A stretch of DNA of 64,000 nucleotides from an uncultured Pelagibacteraceae bacterium (GTDB lineage: Bacteria > Pseudomonadota > Alphaproteobacteria > Pelagibacterales > Pelagibacteraceae): NCBI GenBank assembly GCA_902538525.1, contig CACBFA010000002.1, forward strand, positions 1-64,000. The letters run 5' to 3'. Each line of letters starts with the position of its first letter. Position 1 is the first letter of the stretch. The notes under the pieces were generated by a model that searched no databases, was not told the origin of the DNA, and worked only from the letters and a program-made list of their open reading frames with translations. Of the stretch, positions 19,695 through 31,416 are shown piece after piece. The translations under genes were made by a program, and so were the position numbers.

Positions 19695-20940
19695 AGATAT
19701 TAGAAAAGATATCGATAATTTTAAAAATACAATTAAAAATCGAAACGTTCACGTGGACTTTGATCAAATACTAAATCTTGATGAAGAAAATAGAAAATTA
19801 ATTCAAGAAAAAGAAAAATTAGAAATGGAAAAAAAATCTATTTCTAAATCTAAAGATGAAACCCTTTTTGAAAAGTCAAAAGAAATTTCAAATAAAATAG
19901 ATGATTTAAGTAAAAATCAAAAAAATATTAAAGACCAACTTGATCAGATATTAAGTAATATTCCTAATTTACCATTAAAAGATGTCCCTGTCGGAAAAGA
20001 TGAAAATAGCAATAAAGAGGTTGTAAAATCTGGTGAAATTAAAGAAATGAGTTTTAAACCAAAATCTCATTATGAAATTGGTGAAAAACTGAATATGTTA
20101 GATTTTGATTTAGCAACAAAAACAACTGGATCAAGATTTGTTTTTGTTAAAGACAAATTAGCATCATTAGAAAGAGCAATTTCTAATTTTATGATTGATA
20201 CACATGTCAATAATAATGGCTACACTGAAATCTCTCCACCTTTAATGGCTACAGACAACACTATGTTTGGAACTGGCCAATTGCCCAAATTTGAAAATGA
20301 TCAATTTGAAATTAAGTTTGATGATAAAAATGATAGAAAGTTTTTAATCCCTACTGCTGAAGTGATCTTAACTAATATGGTTAAAAATCAGATATTAAAT
20401 CTAAAATCTTTGCCAATGAGATTAGTTGCATCAACACCTTGTTTTAGAAAAGAAGCAGGAAGTTATGGTAAAGATACAAAGGGCATGATTAGACAACATC
20501 AATTTTATAAAGTTGAATTAGTCAGTATTGTAGAAAATAATAAATGCATTGAAGAACTAGAGAGAATGACTAATTGTGCAACTAAAATTTTAGATGATTT
20601 ACAATTACCTTACAGAAAAATTATTTTAAGTACTGGTGATATGGGTTTTAGTGCAGAAAAAACTTATGACATAGAGGTTTGGCTTCCTTCTGAAAATAAA
20701 TATAGAGAAATATCAAGCTGCTCTTCATGTGGAACATTTCAGGCTAAAAGAATGAAAGCTAGATATAAAAATAATAATAACGAAAATGAATTTGTTGGTA
20801 CTTTAAATGGGAGTGGACTTGCCGTTGGTAGAACTTTAATTGCGATATTAGAAAATTATCAAACTGAGGATGGTTCAATAACTATTCCTGAAAAACTAAG
20901 ACCATATATGAACAATATGGAGAAAATAGGTATCAATTAA
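19681..20940 (+). CDS. serS: Seryl-tRNA synthetase
   Basis: class II motifs: TPCFRKEAGSYGKDTKGMIRQHQFYKVEL, GSGLAVGRTLIAILENYQ. Confidence 0.96.
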   Translation: MHNIKDIRKDIDNFKNTIKNRNVHVDFDQILNLDEENRKLIQEKEKLEMEKKSISKSKDETLFEKSKEISNKIDDLSKNQKNIKDQLDQILSNIPNLPLKDVPVGKDENSNKEVVKSGEIKEMSFKPKSHYEIGEKLNMLDFDLATKTTGSRFVFVKDKLASLERAISNFMIDTHVNNNGYTEISPPLMATDNTMFGTGQLPKFENDQFEIKFDDKNDRKFLIPTAEVILTNMVKNQILNLKSLPMRLVASTPCFRKEAGSYGKDTKGMIRQHQFYKVELVSIVENNKCIEELERMTNCATKILDDLQLPYRKIILSTGDMGFSAEKTYDIEVWLPSENKYREISSCSSCGTFQAKRMKARYKNNNNENEFVGTLNGSGLAVGRTLIAILENYQTEDGSITIPEKLRPYMNNMEKIGIN

Positions 20941-20997
20941 GAGTTGTCTTCTAAAAGTATATAGTATAAATAATCGTTAACTTTTTAAGGACTTAAC

Positions 20998-21282
20998 ATG
21001 GACGCAGGAATTGGACAATTTATACCCCTAATTTTAATATTCGTAATATTTTACTTTTTCTTAATCAGACCCCAGCAAAAGAAAGTTAAAGAACATAAGG
21101 CTATGGTTGAAGCTTTAAAGCGTGGAGATAAAGTTATTACTTCTGGTGGTATCGTTGGCACTGTAGAGCGAGTTATCGATAATGAAAAAGTAGAAGTTAT
21201 GATAGCTGATAATGTTAAAGTTGAAATTGTTCGAGCTACTGGAATACAAGGACTAGTTACTAAAGCTGAACCAAAAAAATAA
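20998..21282 (+). CDS. yajC: Preprotein translocase subunit YajC
   Basis: FFLIRPQQKKVKEHKAMVEALKRGDKVITSGGIVGTV. Confidence 0.95.
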   Translation: MDAGIGQFIPLILIFVIFYFFLIRPQQKKVKEHKAMVEALKRGDKVITSGGIVGTVERVIDNEKVEVMIADNVKVEIVRATGIQGLVTKAEPKK

Positions 21283-21294
21283 TAACTTCTTAAA

Positions 21295-22848
21295 GTGTTA
21301 TATTTTTCTAAATTAAGAGTTTTTAGTGTTTTAATTTTTACACTTATTATTTCATATTTTACTATTTCCAACTTTACAAAAGTTGATGATGAATTTTTCT
21401 CAAAAAATATAAAATTAGGATTAGATTTACAAGGTGGTTCTTATTTATTATTAGAAATAGATAACGAACCAGTCATTACTCAAAGATTGCAAAGCAAAGT
21501 ATTAGAGTTTAAAAAATTTTTCAAAGATAAAGATATTAAGGTCAGAAACTTTGTAATTGAGGATAAGTCAATTATATTCGATGTTGAAAATTCTAAGATT
21601 GAGGATGTTAAATCTCTTTTAGATGATGATAAAAGTGAGATAAATCCTTATTTTCAACAATATAAATCTCATCAATTTAACTTTGAAAACATGGATACTT
21701 CATTCAAGTTAGAATTTTCAGACTATGGATTAGTATTGTTAAAAAATTCCTCATTAGATCAAGCAATTGAAATTGTAAGAAGAAGAGTTGATGAAGTAGG
21801 AACTAATGAGCCAAATATTTTAAAAAGAGGTAATGATAGAATTCTTGTTGAGTTACCAGGACTAGATGATCCTGGTAGAATTAAATCTTTATTAGGTAAA
21901 ACAGCAAACTTAACCTTCCAATTTATATCCAGTAGTTCTGAAGAATCATTTGGTACAGAAAAACTTTCTTTTGAGGATGGCACTAGTGAAGCCATTGTTA
22001 GTAAACGAATTGTTTTAAGTGGTGATAATCTTATGGATGCCAAGCCAACTATGAATAATCAGACTAATGAGACAGTTGTTTCATTTAGTTTGGATAGGGT
22101 AGGAGCAAAAAAGTTTGGTAAGGCAACTTCAAATGGTGTTGGAAAAAGGCTGGCAATTGTTTTAGATGGAAAAATTATTAGTGCTCCTGAAGTCAGAGAA
22201 CCAATTATTGGAGGAAATGGACAGATATCTGGTAATTTCACCTTTCAAACTGCAACAGATTTAGCTTTACTCTTAAGATCAGGTGCTTTACCGGCTCCAC
22301 TTAATATTATCGAAGAAAGAACAGTAGGTCCTGACCTTGGAAAAGACTCAATTAATGCAGGAATTATGTCATTGATAATAGGATTTATCTTAGTCGTTGC
22401 CTTTATGTTTTATAAATATAGATTTTTTGGCTTAATAGCTAACTTAGCCTTAATTTCTAATTTATTTTTATTAGTCGGTATTCTAACATTATTTGAAGCA
22501 ACTCTTACACTCCCTGGAATTGCAGGTATTATTTTAACAGTAGGTATGGCTGTTGATGCAAATGTTTTAATTTTTGAGAGAATTAAAGAAGAATTAAAAA
22601 ATGAAAATAATTCAATTGTAGCCTTTGATTCTGGGTATACAAAATCACGAACAACAATTTTAGATGCCAATATTACAACTTTAATCGCTGCAGTAATCCT
22701 ATTTTTTATGGGATCAGGTCCAATTAAAGGATTTTCTATAACGCTTGGAGTTGGAATACTTACAACACTATTTTCAGTATATTTCATTGCTCGTCTGATT
22801 ACTGCTTACTATGTCATCAAAAATAAACACAAAGAAAAACTTATATAA
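21295..22848 (+). CDS. secD: Protein translocase subunit SecD (TTG-type start as given)
   Basis: LGLDLQGGSYLLLEID, GTNEPNILKRGNDRILVELPG, AVDANVLIFERIKEE. Confidence 0.95.
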   Translation: MLYFSKLRVFSVLIFTLIISYFTISNFTKVDDEFFSKNIKLGLDLQGGSYLLLEIDNEPVITQRLQSKVLEFKKFFKDKDIKVRNFVIEDKSIIFDVENSKIEDVKSLLDDDKSEINPYFQQYKSHQFNFENMDTSFKLEFSDYGLVLLKNSSLDQAIEIVRRRVDEVGTNEPNILKRGNDRILVELPGLDDPGRIKSLLGKTANLTFQFISSSSEESFGTEKLSFEDGTSEAIVSKRIVLSGDNLMDAKPTMNNQTNETVVSFSLDRVGAKKFGKATSNGVGKRLAIVLDGKIISAPEVREPIIGGNGQISGNFTFQTATDLALLLRSGALPAPLNIIEERTVGPDLGKDSINAGIMSLIIGFILVVAFMFYKYRFFGLIANLALISNLFLLVGILTLFEATLTLPGIAGIILTVGMAVDANVLIFERIKEELKNENNSIVAFDSGYTKSRTTILDANITTLIAAVILFFMGSGPIKGFSITLGVGILTTLFSVYFIARLITAYYVIKNKHKEKLI

Positions 22849-23741
22849 TGAAAACAATCTATTTTAATAAATTTTATAAAAGTTTTAATATACTTTCAGG
22901 TATATTAATTATTGCTTCCTTAGTTTTCTTAGTTTTTAAAGGATTAAATTTTGGTGTTGATTTTAAAGGGGGTACTTTAATAGAGCTAAGGACTGACAAA
23001 TCTTCTGCTAATATCACAAAAATAAGAGATAGTTTTAATCAAATGAATCTTGGAGATGTTTCAGTGAAAAATTTTGGTAATGAAACAGATTTTGTAGTTA
23101 AATTTGAAAAACAAAATTCAAATGATCCACAATTTATAGAAGAGATAAAAACTAAGCTATCAAATTCTATAGGTTCAGTAGATTTTAGAAGAGTAGAAAA
23201 TGTTGGACCAAAAGTTAGTGCAGAACTTTTAAGGTCAGGTGTAATAGCGATAGCTTTATCTTTGGCGGCTATGCTTTTATATATATGGATTAGATTTGAG
23301 TGGCAATTTAGTCTTGGAGCTATTTTAGCTTTATTTCATGACGTTATAATTACATTAGGAGTATTTTCTGTATTTTCATTAGAAATCAATCTTTCTATCG
23401 TTGCAGCTGTTTTAACAATAGTTGGATATTCAATGAATGATACAGTTGTAATATTCGATAGAGTTAGAGAAAATTTGCGTAAATATGCAGATGTTAAAAT
23501 ATTTGAACTAACAAATATTTCAATAAATGAAACTTTATCACGAACAATAATAACTTCAGTTACTACATTGTTGGCACTTTTATCTATATTTATTTTTGGT
23601 GGAGAAATATTAAAAGGATTTTCATTGGCAATGATATTAGGAGTAATTTTTGGAACTTATTCATCTATTTATATTGCAAACCCAGTGTTGGTTTCTTTAA
23701 AAGTTAGCCAAAGAACGATTGTTAAGGAAGAAAAAGAATAA
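22848..23741 (+). CDS. secF: Protein translocase subunit SecF
   Basis: GLNFGVDFKGGTLIEL, VGYSMNDTVVIFDRVREN. Confidence 0.95.
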   Translation: MKTIYFNKFYKSFNILSGILIIASLVFLVFKGLNFGVDFKGGTLIELRTDKSSANITKIRDSFNQMNLGDVSVKNFGNETDFVVKFEKQNSNDPQFIEEIKTKLSNSIGSVDFRRVENVGPKVSAELLRSGVIAIALSLAAMLLYIWIRFEWQFSLGAILALFHDVIITLGVFSVFSLEINLSIVAAVLTIVGYSMNDTVVIFDRVRENLRKYADVKIFELTNISINETLSRTIITSVTTLLALLSIFIFGGEILKGFSLAMILGVIFGTYSSIYIANPVLVSLKVSQRTIVKEEKE

Positions 23742-24344
23742 TTAATAAAGATTTTGTGCCGCTACCATTGTTAATAACATTGGTAATGATAAAAGTGTGT
23801 TTGTTCTAGAAAACAGCATTGCAGTCCTTGCTGATTTAGCCTTAACTTCAGGTTCACACTCTACCATACCTAAAGCTCTTTTTTGATTTGGCCAGATAAC
23901 AAACCAAACATTGAATGCCATTATTAATCCTAACCACATTCCAATTCCTATTGCAGTATTTTTTCCGCCACCTGATCCAATTCCTAATGTCATCGCTTGA
24001 TGAACGTATCCATTAAAATAGGCTAATAATAATCCTGATATGATTGTAAATAGCGCTGCCCATCTAAACCAAAATAATGCTGCAGGAGCTATAACTTTGC
24101 CTATTGCTGGTTTTTGTTCGTCTGGAATTTTAGCCATGTTAGGAATTTGAACAAAATTGAAATACCACAGTAAACCAATCCACATAATACTTACAGTTAC
24201 ATGTACGTATCTTAATAACCAGCTCCAAAATAAAACATCAAAATCAAATCCACCATTACCTATGTAAAGACCAATGAATAGTAATATTGCAATAGCCAAT
24301 GATAAATGAACAGTTTTTGATAATGATTGTAATATCGAAGTCAT
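23742..24344 (-). CDS. Membrane protein resembling the TM domain of PuuD-type urate hydroxylase
   Basis: RYVHVTVSIMWIGLLWYFNFVQIPNM, FNVWFVIWPNQKRALGM; no cytochrome c CxxCH domain. Confidence 0.65.
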   Translation of the reverse strand: MTSILQSLSKTVHLSLAIAILLFIGLYIGNGGFDFDVLFWSWLLRYVHVTVSIMWIGLLWYFNFVQIPNMAKIPDEQKPAIGKVIAPAALFWFRWAALFTIISGLLLAYFNGYVHQAMTLGIGSGGGKNTAIGIGMWLGLIMAFNVWFVIWPNQKRALGMVECEPEVKAKSARTAMLFSRTNTLLSLPMLLTMVAAQNLY

Positions 24345-24379
24345 CTATAAGATGATTTTATATTATTTTTCTATAAAGA

Positions 24380-27256
24380 TTAAGCGGTTTTTTTAAATTT
24401 TGTATCTAATAAAGGCTTTAAAAATTTACCTGTATAGCTATCTTTCACTTTTGCAACTTCCTCGGGTTTGCCTTCAGCAATAATATTTCCACCTTTAACA
24501 CCGCCCTCAGGTCCCATATCTACAATATAATCAGCAGTTTTAATTACATCTAAATTATGCTCAATAACTACAACTGAATTACCCGTTGCAACAAATGTGT
24601 GTAAAATTTCCAAAAGTTTTTTTATATCATGTTGATGCAATCCAGTAGTTGGTTCATCTAATATATACATTGTCCTTCCTGTGGACCTTTTAGATAATTC
24701 TTTAGCAAGCTTAATACGCTGAGCCTCTCCACCAGAAAGAGTTGTAGCTTGCTGTCCAATTTTTATATAGCCAAGACCAACTTTCTTTAACGTCAGAAGT
24801 TTAGTTTTGATGTTTGAAATATTTTCAAAATACTCACATCCTTCATCAACAGTCATATTTAAAACATCTGCAATACTCTTATCTTTGAATTTAATCTCTA
24901 ATGTTTCTCTGTTGTATCTAGTGCCTTTGCATTCATCGCATGTTATATAAACATCAGGAAGAAAGTGCATTTCGTAAGTAATTACACCATCTCCTTCACA
25001 TGCTTCACATCTTCCGCCCTTTACATTGAAAGAAAATCTTCCAGGTTTATAACCTCTACTTTTTGCTTCAGGTAAATTGGTAAACCAGTCTCTGATAGGC
25101 CCAAAAGCTCCAGTATATGTAGCAGGATTTGATCTAGGAGTTCTACCAATAGGTGATTGATCAATATCTATAACTTTATCAATTAATTCTATTCCTTTAA
25201 ATCCTCTAAATGGCTGAGGAATTTTTCTAGACTTATTATTATTCAACGTAAGATTTAATGCATTGTATAAAGTTTGAAGTATCAAAGTAGATTTACCACT
25301 TCCAGATACACCAGTAACACAAGTGAAACTACCTAAAGGTATTTTTAAATTTACGTTATTTAAATTATTCCCAGATGCACCATTGATTTCTAAAAATCTA
25401 CCATTTTTTGCAAGTCTTCTATTTTTTGGAATAGGTATGAAACTCTTATTTGATAAATATCTTCCAGTAATACTTTTATCATTTTTTAAAATTTGCTCAT
25501 ATGTACCTTCAGCAACAATTTCTCCACCTTTATTTCCAGCTTCAGGTCCTAAATCTATTATATGATCTGCATTCTCCATTGTTTCTGTATCGTGCTCAAC
25601 AACAATAACAGTATTACCTAAGTCTCTTAATCTTTTTAATGCATCTATAAGCTTAACATTATCTTTTTGATGTAAACCAATTGATGGTTCATCTAAAACG
25701 TATAGAACTCCAGTTAAACCTGATCCTATTTGTGAAGCTAATCTAATCCTTTGTGCTTCACCACCAGATAATGTTCCAGACTCTCTAGATAAAGTTAAAT
25801 AATCAAGACCAACATTTAAAAGAAAATCTAAACGTTCATTAATTTCTTTTAATATATGTTGAGCAATTTTAATTTGTCTTTTGTCTAATTTAACTTCTAA
25901 AGATTTAAACCATTCTTTAGCATCAAAAATTGATTTTTCTGTAACTTGGCTTATATTTAATTCATTTATTTTAACACACAGAGCTTCATCTTTTAATCGA
26001 TAGCCATTGCATCTTTCACATTTTGTATCAGATTGATATTGAGCAATTTCTTCTCTTTTCCAATCGCTATCTGTTTCTAAATATCTTCTCTCTAGATTAT
26101 TGACAACACCTTCAAAGGTTTTTTTATGCGAATACTTCTCATAGCCATCGTCATAAGTAAATTTAATTTCTTCATCATCAGATCCATACAAAATTACATC
26201 CTTAATTTTTTTTGGTAGTTTTGACCATTTATCATCTAATGAAAAACCATAATGTTTAGATAAAGATGCCAATGTTTGTGCGTAATACATTGATGTAGAT
26301 TTAGCCCAAGGTTCAATAGCACCATCTACAATTGATTTTTTTTCATTTGGAACAACTAAATTTGGATCAACATTTAATTTCATCCCAATACCTTCACATT
26401 CTTCACAAGCTCCATAAGGACTGTTGAATGAGAAAAGTCTTGGTTCAATCTCTTCAATAGTAAAACCACTTTCAGGACAGGCAAATTTGGTTGAGAAAAT
26501 TAATTTTTCAATTTTTCTGTATTTTTTTGGAAGTGTTTCATTTTCATATTCAACAAAAAGTAATCCATTTGCTAAATTAACAGCAGTTTCAACACTTTCG
26601 GCTAATCTGTTTCCTAATGATGAATTTATTACAATTCTATCTACTAAGATAGAAATATCGTGTTTAAGTTTTTTATTTAATTCTGGAACACTTTCAATAT
26701 CATACAATTGGTCATCAACTTTGATTTTTCTAAATCCTCTTTTTTTGTATCCTAATATATCTTTTTTGTATTCACCCTTACGTCCTCGCACGACTGGAGC
26801 ATATAAATATATTGTAGATTTTTTTGGTAATTCTTTAATCTTATCAACAATTTGACTAATAGTTTGTGAAGTAATTGGTTTACCAGTGAATGGAGAGTAG
26901 GGTATTCCAGCTCTTGCATAAAGTACTCTCATGTAATCGTATATTTCGGTTACAGTTGCAACTGTTGATCTTGGATTTTTAGAAGTATTTTTTTGTTCTA
27001 TTGAAATTGCTGGACTCAAACCTTCGATTAAATCTACATTTGGTTTTTTCATTTTGTCTAAAAACTGTCTTGCGTATGCAGATAAACTTTCAACATATCG
27101 TCTTTGACCTTCTGCATAGACAGTATCGAATGCTAATGATGATTTTCCTGACCCAGATAGACCCGTTATCACAACAAATTTGTCTTTAGGAATCTCTAGT
27201 GAAATATTCTTTAAATTGTGCTCTTTTGCGCCCTTAATAAGTATCTTTTTAAGCAT
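24380..27256 (-). CDS. uvrA: Excinuclease ABC subunit A
   Basis: [62 protein letters not shown]; zinc-finger Cys pairs. Confidence 0.97.
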   Translation of the reverse strand: MLKKILIKGAKEHNLKNISLEIPKDKFVVITGLSGSGKSSLAFDTVYAEGQRRYVESLSAYARQFLDKMKKPNVDLIEGLSPAISIEQKNTSKNPRSTVATVTEIYDYMRVLYARAGIPYSPFTGKPITSQTISQIVDKIKELPKKSTIYLYAPVVRGRKGEYKKDILGYKKRGFRKIKVDDQLYDIESVPELNKKLKHDISILVDRIVINSSLGNRLAESVETAVNLANGLLFVEYENETLPKKYRKIEKLIFSTKFACPESGFTIEEIEPRLFSFNSPYGACEECEGIGMKLNVDPNLVVPNEKKSIVDGAIEPWAKSTSMYYAQTLASLSKHYGFSLDDKWSKLPKKIKDVILYGSDDEEIKFTYDDGYEKYSHKKTFEGVVNNLERRYLETDSDWKREEIAQYQSDTKCERCNGYRLKDEALCVKINELNISQVTEKSIFDAKEWFKSLEVKLDKRQIKIAQHILKEINERLDFLLNVGLDYLTLSRESGTLSGGEAQRIRLASQIGSGLTGVLYVLDEPSIGLHQKDNVKLIDALKRLRDLGNTVIVVEHDTETMENADHIIDLGPEAGNKGGEIVAEGTYEQILKNDKSITGRYLSNKSFIPIPKNRRLAKNGRFLEINGASGNNLNNVNLKIPLGSFTCVTGVSGSGKSTLILQTLYNALNLTLNNNKSRKIPQPFRGFKGIELIDKVIDIDQSPIGRTPRSNPATYTGAFGPIRDWFTNLPEAKSRGYKPGRFSFNVKGGRCEACEGDGVITYEMHFLPDVYITCDECKGTRYNRETLEIKFKDKSIADVLNMTVDEGCEYFENISNIKTKLLTLKKVGLGYIKIGQQATTLSGGEAQRIKLAKELSKRSTGRTMYILDEPTTGLHQHDIKKLLEILHTFVATGNSVVVIEHNLDVIKTADYIVDMGPEGGVKGGNIIAEGKPEEVAKVKDSYTGKFLKPLLDTKFKKTA

Positions 27257-27336
27257 AATTTTAGTTGCTTTAGATTAATAAAATTAATATTCAAGCCTAT
27301 TAATGTTATAAATAACATTTCAAATATATAAATATT

Positions 27337-27783
27337 ATGGCAGGAAGCTTAAATAAAGTACTTTTAATCGGTCGATTAGGCGCAGATCCAGAAGTTAAAC
27401 AAATGGTTAATGGTAAAAGTGTAGCAAGATTAAGCCTAGCTACTAGTCAATCATGGAAAGATAAAAATACTGGTGAAAAAAAGGAAAAAACTGAATGGCA
27501 TAGAGTAGTTGTTTTCAATGAAGGACTAGTAAATGTAGTTCAACAATATTTAAAAAAAGGAGCACAAGTATACGTTGAAGGACAACTGACTACTAGAAAA
27601 TGGAAAGATGAACAATCAGGTCAGGACAAATATTCTACGGAAATTTTAATTCAAGGATACAATTCATCATTAACAATGTTAGGTGGAGGAAATCAAAATT
27701 CAATTCCATCTCAAGATAACAAACAAAGTTTTGATGATAGTTCTATGGCTCAAAACGAGTTAGACGATGATATCCCTTTCTAA
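27337..27783 (+). CDS. ssb: Single-stranded DNA-binding protein
   Basis: [19 protein letters not shown]-terminal DDDIPF. Confidence 0.96.
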   Translation: MAGSLNKVLLIGRLGADPEVKQMVNGKSVARLSLATSQSWKDKNTGEKKEKTEWHRVVVFNEGLVNVVQQYLKKGAQVYVEGQLTTRKWKDEQSGQDKYSTEILIQGYNSSLTMLGGGNQNSIPSQDNKQSFDDSSMAQNELDDDIPF

Positions 27784-27787
27784 ATAA

Positions 27788-30361
27788 ATGCAAAAAAACG
27801 AAGTAACTAAAGATTTAAATATCAAACCAATTTCAATGTATGATGAAATGAGTTCATCATATTTATCTTACGCCATGAGCGTAATAATTAGTAGGGCATT
27901 ACCCGACATAAGAGACGGACTTAAACCTGTTCACAGAAGAATTTTATATGCAATGCACAAAGGTGGTTTCGATTGGACAAAACAATTTAGAAAATCTGCA
28001 AGAATTGTTGGAGATGTAATTGGTAAATACCATCCGCATGGTGATCAAGCTGTGTATGATGCCTTGGTTAGAATGGTCCAAGATTTTTCAATGAGTGTTC
28101 CATTAATTGATGGTCAGGGCAATTTTGGTTCTATCGATGGTGATCCACCTGCAGCAATGAGGTATACAGAAACCAAACTTGCAAAAATTTCTCAATTTTT
28201 GATTGATGATATAGAAAAAAATACTGTTTCATTTAAAAGTAACTACGATGAAACTGAGCAAGAACCTACAGTGCTGCCAGCCCAATACCCTAATCTTTTG
28301 GTTAATGGAGCAGGAGGTATCGCTGTTGGTATGGCAACTAGTATACCTCCACATAATCTTGGTGAAATAATTGATGGAACTCTAGCTCTTATTAAAAATA
28401 AAGATATTAAAGTTAAAGAGTTAATGAAGCATATTCCTGGTCCTGATTTTCCAACTGGTGGAGTTATTATTGGTAAAGATATTATTAGAGAAGGATACAA
28501 AACAGGTAGAGGTTCTTTTAAAATTAGAGGTGAAATAAATGTTGAAAATCTTAAAAATGGTAAAGATAGATTGGTAATTACCTCAATTCCTTATCAAGTG
28601 AACAAATCTAACTTAAATGAAAAAATCGCAGAATTAGTTAGAGACAAAAAAATAGAGGGTATAAGTGACATTAGAGATGAATCTAACAGAGAAGGTATAA
28701 GAGTTGCTATCGATCTAAGAAGAAGTGTTGAGCCCGAGACAATAAAAAGACAACTTTATAAATATACATCCATTGAAACTTCATTCGGTTTTAATTCATT
28801 AGCAATTGTTGATAATAAACCTAAAACATGTTCATTAAAAGATTTCTTAGAGAACTTTTTAAAATTTAGAGAGGATGTAGTTATTAAAAAAACTAAATAC
28901 GATTTAAAAAAAGCCGAAGATCGTGTTCATGTTTTACTTGGTTTATCTGTTAGTGTAGAAAATATTGATAAAGTAATAAAAATTATTAGATCTTCAAAAA
29001 ACCCAGAAGAAGCAAAAAATACTCTTATAAAGACTAAATGGAAAATAACAAAATCTGCAAAATTAATTAAATTAGTTGATAGTAAAAATTATAAAGGATC
29101 ATACAATTTATCTGAAACTCAGGTCACATCAATACTAGAACTTAGATTACAAAAACTAACTGCCCTTGGAATTAATGAAATTGAAGAAGAAATAAAAAAA
29201 TTATCTGAATTAATTACAAAGTATAAAAAAATAATAAATTCTAAAAGTGAACTATTAAAAGTAATTAGTAATGAATTATCTCAAATTAAAGAGAAATTTT
29301 CATCTCCGAGAAGAACGCAGATTATAGATGCTGTTTTAAACTACAATATTGAAGAAACTATTCAAAAAGAGTCTGTAATAATTACAATTACTTTACAAGG
29401 ATACATTAAAAGAGGTGCCTTAAGTAATGTTAAACAACAGAAAAGAGGTGGAAAAGGTAAAACTGGGATTAAAACAAGAGATGAAGATTCTGTAGTACAA
29501 ACATTATCAGTAAATACACATACTTCTGTGTTATTTTTCTCCACAGAAGGATTAGCATACAAAGTTAAAGCTTGGAAAATTCCTGAAGGATCAGCTGCAT
29601 CAAAAGGTAAGTCTTTATTTAATATTCTTCCTCTAAAAAATCATCAATCAATTAGTTCAATTATGCCATTTCCAGATAGTGACGTTGATACAAAAGACAT
29701 GCATATCATTTTTGCAACAAGTAAAGGAAAAATTAGAAAGAATAATCTTGAAGATTTTACCTCAATTAATGCTTCAGGTAAAATTGCAATGAAGCTTGAC
29801 GGTAATGATAAAATTATTGGTGTTAAAATTTGTAGAGATGATCAGGATATAATTTTAAGCACTAAATTAGGAAAATGTATAAGGTTTGAGTCTAAAAAAC
29901 TTAGAGTTTTCAAAGGTAGGTCATCAAAAGGCATAAGAGGTATCAATTTAGCAGAAAATGATACTATTGTATCTCTGTCTATTATTGATCATGATACGAA
30001 TAAGAAGGCAAAAACTAAAGACCAAAAATCAGAAATTAAAGCAAAAGAAAAATTCATATTATCAATCACAGAAAATGGTTATGGTAAGAGAACATCTCAT
30101 TATGATTATAGAGTTACAAATAGAGGGGGAAAGGGAATTATTGGTATTGTAAATTCACAAAGAAATGGGAATGTTTCTTCGTCCTTTCCTGTTTTTGAAG
30201 GAGATCAAATATTAATTTCAACAAATAAAGGTAGAGTAATAAGAACAGCTGTTAAAGAAATAAGAATAGCTGGTCGTAATACGCAAGGTGTTAGAATAAT
30301 TAAACTGACTGGTGATGAAAAAGTAGTTTCTGCTATTAAATTAGATGATAATCTTATTTAA
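27788..30361 (+). CDS. gyrA: DNA gyrase subunit A
   Basis: [66 protein letters not shown] (GyrA box-like). Confidence 0.95.
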   Translation: MQKNEVTKDLNIKPISMYDEMSSSYLSYAMSVIISRALPDIRDGLKPVHRRILYAMHKGGFDWTKQFRKSARIVGDVIGKYHPHGDQAVYDALVRMVQDFSMSVPLIDGQGNFGSIDGDPPAAMRYTETKLAKISQFLIDDIEKNTVSFKSNYDETEQEPTVLPAQYPNLLVNGAGGIAVGMATSIPPHNLGEIIDGTLALIKNKDIKVKELMKHIPGPDFPTGGVIIGKDIIREGYKTGRGSFKIRGEINVENLKNGKDRLVITSIPYQVNKSNLNEKIAELVRDKKIEGISDIRDESNREGIRVAIDLRRSVEPETIKRQLYKYTSIETSFGFNSLAIVDNKPKTCSLKDFLENFLKFREDVVIKKTKYDLKKAEDRVHVLLGLSVSVENIDKVIKIIRSSKNPEEAKNTLIKTKWKITKSAKLIKLVDSKNYKGSYNLSETQVTSILELRLQKLTALGINEIEEEIKKLSELITKYKKIINSKSELLKVISNELSQIKEKFSSPRRTQIIDAVLNYNIEETIQKESVIITITLQGYIKRGALSNVKQQKRGGKGKTGIKTRDEDSVVQTLSVNTHTSVLFFSTEGLAYKVKAWKIPEGSAASKGKSLFNILPLKNHQSISSIMPFPDSDVDTKDMHIIFATSKGKIRKNNLEDFTSINASGKIAMKLDGNDKIIGVKICRDDQDIILSTKLGKCIRFESKKLRVFKGRSSKGIRGINLAENDTIVSLSIIDHDTNKKAKTKDQKSEIKAKEKFILSITENGYGKRTSHYDYRVTNRGGKGIIGIVNSQRNGNVSSSFPVFEGDQILISTNKGRVIRTAVKEIRIAGRNTQGVRIIKLTGDEKVVSAIKLDDNLI

Positions 30362-30855
30362 TGAAAAATATAGCTATCTATCCGGGAACTTTTGATCCAA
30401 TTACTTTTGGCCATATAGATGTCATTAAAAAATCACTTAAGATAGTAGATAAAGTAATTGTAGGTATTTCAGACGGAAATCAGAAAAACTTCCTTTTTTC
30501 ATTAGATGAAAGAATAGAAATTGTTAAAAGAGCTCTTTATAAAGATTTGAAATTTAGAAAGAATAAAGTTGATGTTATAAAATTTAATACTTTGACAACA
30601 GATCTTTGCAAAAAATATAAATCAAATATCATTTTAAGAGGTCTAAGAGCAGTTTCTGATTTTGAGTATGAATTTCAATTAGCTGGAATGAATAGAAAAC
30701 TTAATAATCAAGTTGAGACAATTTTTTTAATGTCAGATGTTGAAAATCAAATAATATCATCAAGATTTGTTAAAGAAATCGCTCAACATAATGGTGATTT
30801 AAAAAAATTTACTACTAAAAGTACAATTAAATCGTTGAAAGAGGTTTATGAATAA
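30361..30855 (+). CDS. coaD: Pantetheine-phosphate adenylyltransferase
   Basis: IAIYPGTFDPITFGHIDVIKKSLKIVDKVIVGI. Confidence 0.95.
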   Translation: MKNIAIYPGTFDPITFGHIDVIKKSLKIVDKVIVGISDGNQKNFLFSLDERIEIVKRALYKDLKFRKNKVDVIKFNTLTTDLCKKYKSNIILRGLRAVSDFEYEFQLAGMNRKLNNQVETIFLMSDVENQIISSRFVKEIAQHNGDLKKFTTKSTIKSLKEVYE

Positions 30856-31405
30856 ATTTTTAAATATTTTAATTATTTTTTTTATTTTTTTATCAACAAA
30901 TTTAATAGCAAAGGAGAATATAATGATTTTAAAATTAAAAGATGGTGATGTAAAAATTGAAATGTACCCTGACGTTGCGCCAAATCATGTTAAAAGAATT
31001 CAAGAGTTAGCAGATTCAGGACAATATGATAATGTTGTTTTTCACAGAGTAATCGATGGGTTTATGGCCCAAACAGGTGATGTAAAATTTGGAAATTCAT
31101 CTTCGAAAGATTTCGATTTAAGAAGAGCAGGCATTGGTGGATCTGATTTACCAGATTTAAATCAAGAATTTAATGACCTTCCTCACGATAGAGGTACAGT
31201 CTCTATGGCAAGATCATCCGATCCTAATAGCGCCAATAGTCAATTTTTCATATGTTTTAAACCAGCACCTTTCCTAGATAGACAATATACTGTTTTTGGG
31301 AAAGTAATAGAAGGAATGGAATTTATTGATATGATTACAAAAGGTGATGGTGATAATGGAGCAGTTTCAAATCCTGATAAAATTATAAGCTTTAAATCTC
31401 AATAA
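30848..31405 (+). CDS. ppiB: Peptidyl-prolyl cis-trans isomerase, cyclophilin type, exported
   Basis: VVFHRVIDGFMAQTGDV, SMARSSDPNSANSQFFICFKPAPFLDRQYTVFGKV. Confidence 0.93.
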   Translation: MNKFLNILIIFFIFLSTNLIAKENIMILKLKDGDVKIEMYPDVAPNHVKRIQELADSGQYDNVVFHRVIDGFMAQTGDVKFGNSSSKDFDLRRAGIGGSDLPDLNQEFNDLPHDRGTVSMARSSDPNSANSQFFICFKPAPFLDRQYTVFGKVIEGMEFIDMITKGDGDNGAVSNPDKIISFKSQ

Positions 31406-31416
31406 TTTAATAATGA

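Noticed and set aside
21051-22787. Several antisense ORFs opposite yajC/secD (e.g. 21759-22043, 22410-22787)
   Set aside because: Shadow ORFs of conserved genes; no start context or similarity.
25323-27189. Plus-strand ORFs opposite uvrA
   Set aside because: Shadow frames of uvrA, compositionally biased, no domain signature.
29958-30152. 64-aa ORF inside gyrA
   Set aside because: Out-of-frame Lys/Gln-rich shadow of gyrA.
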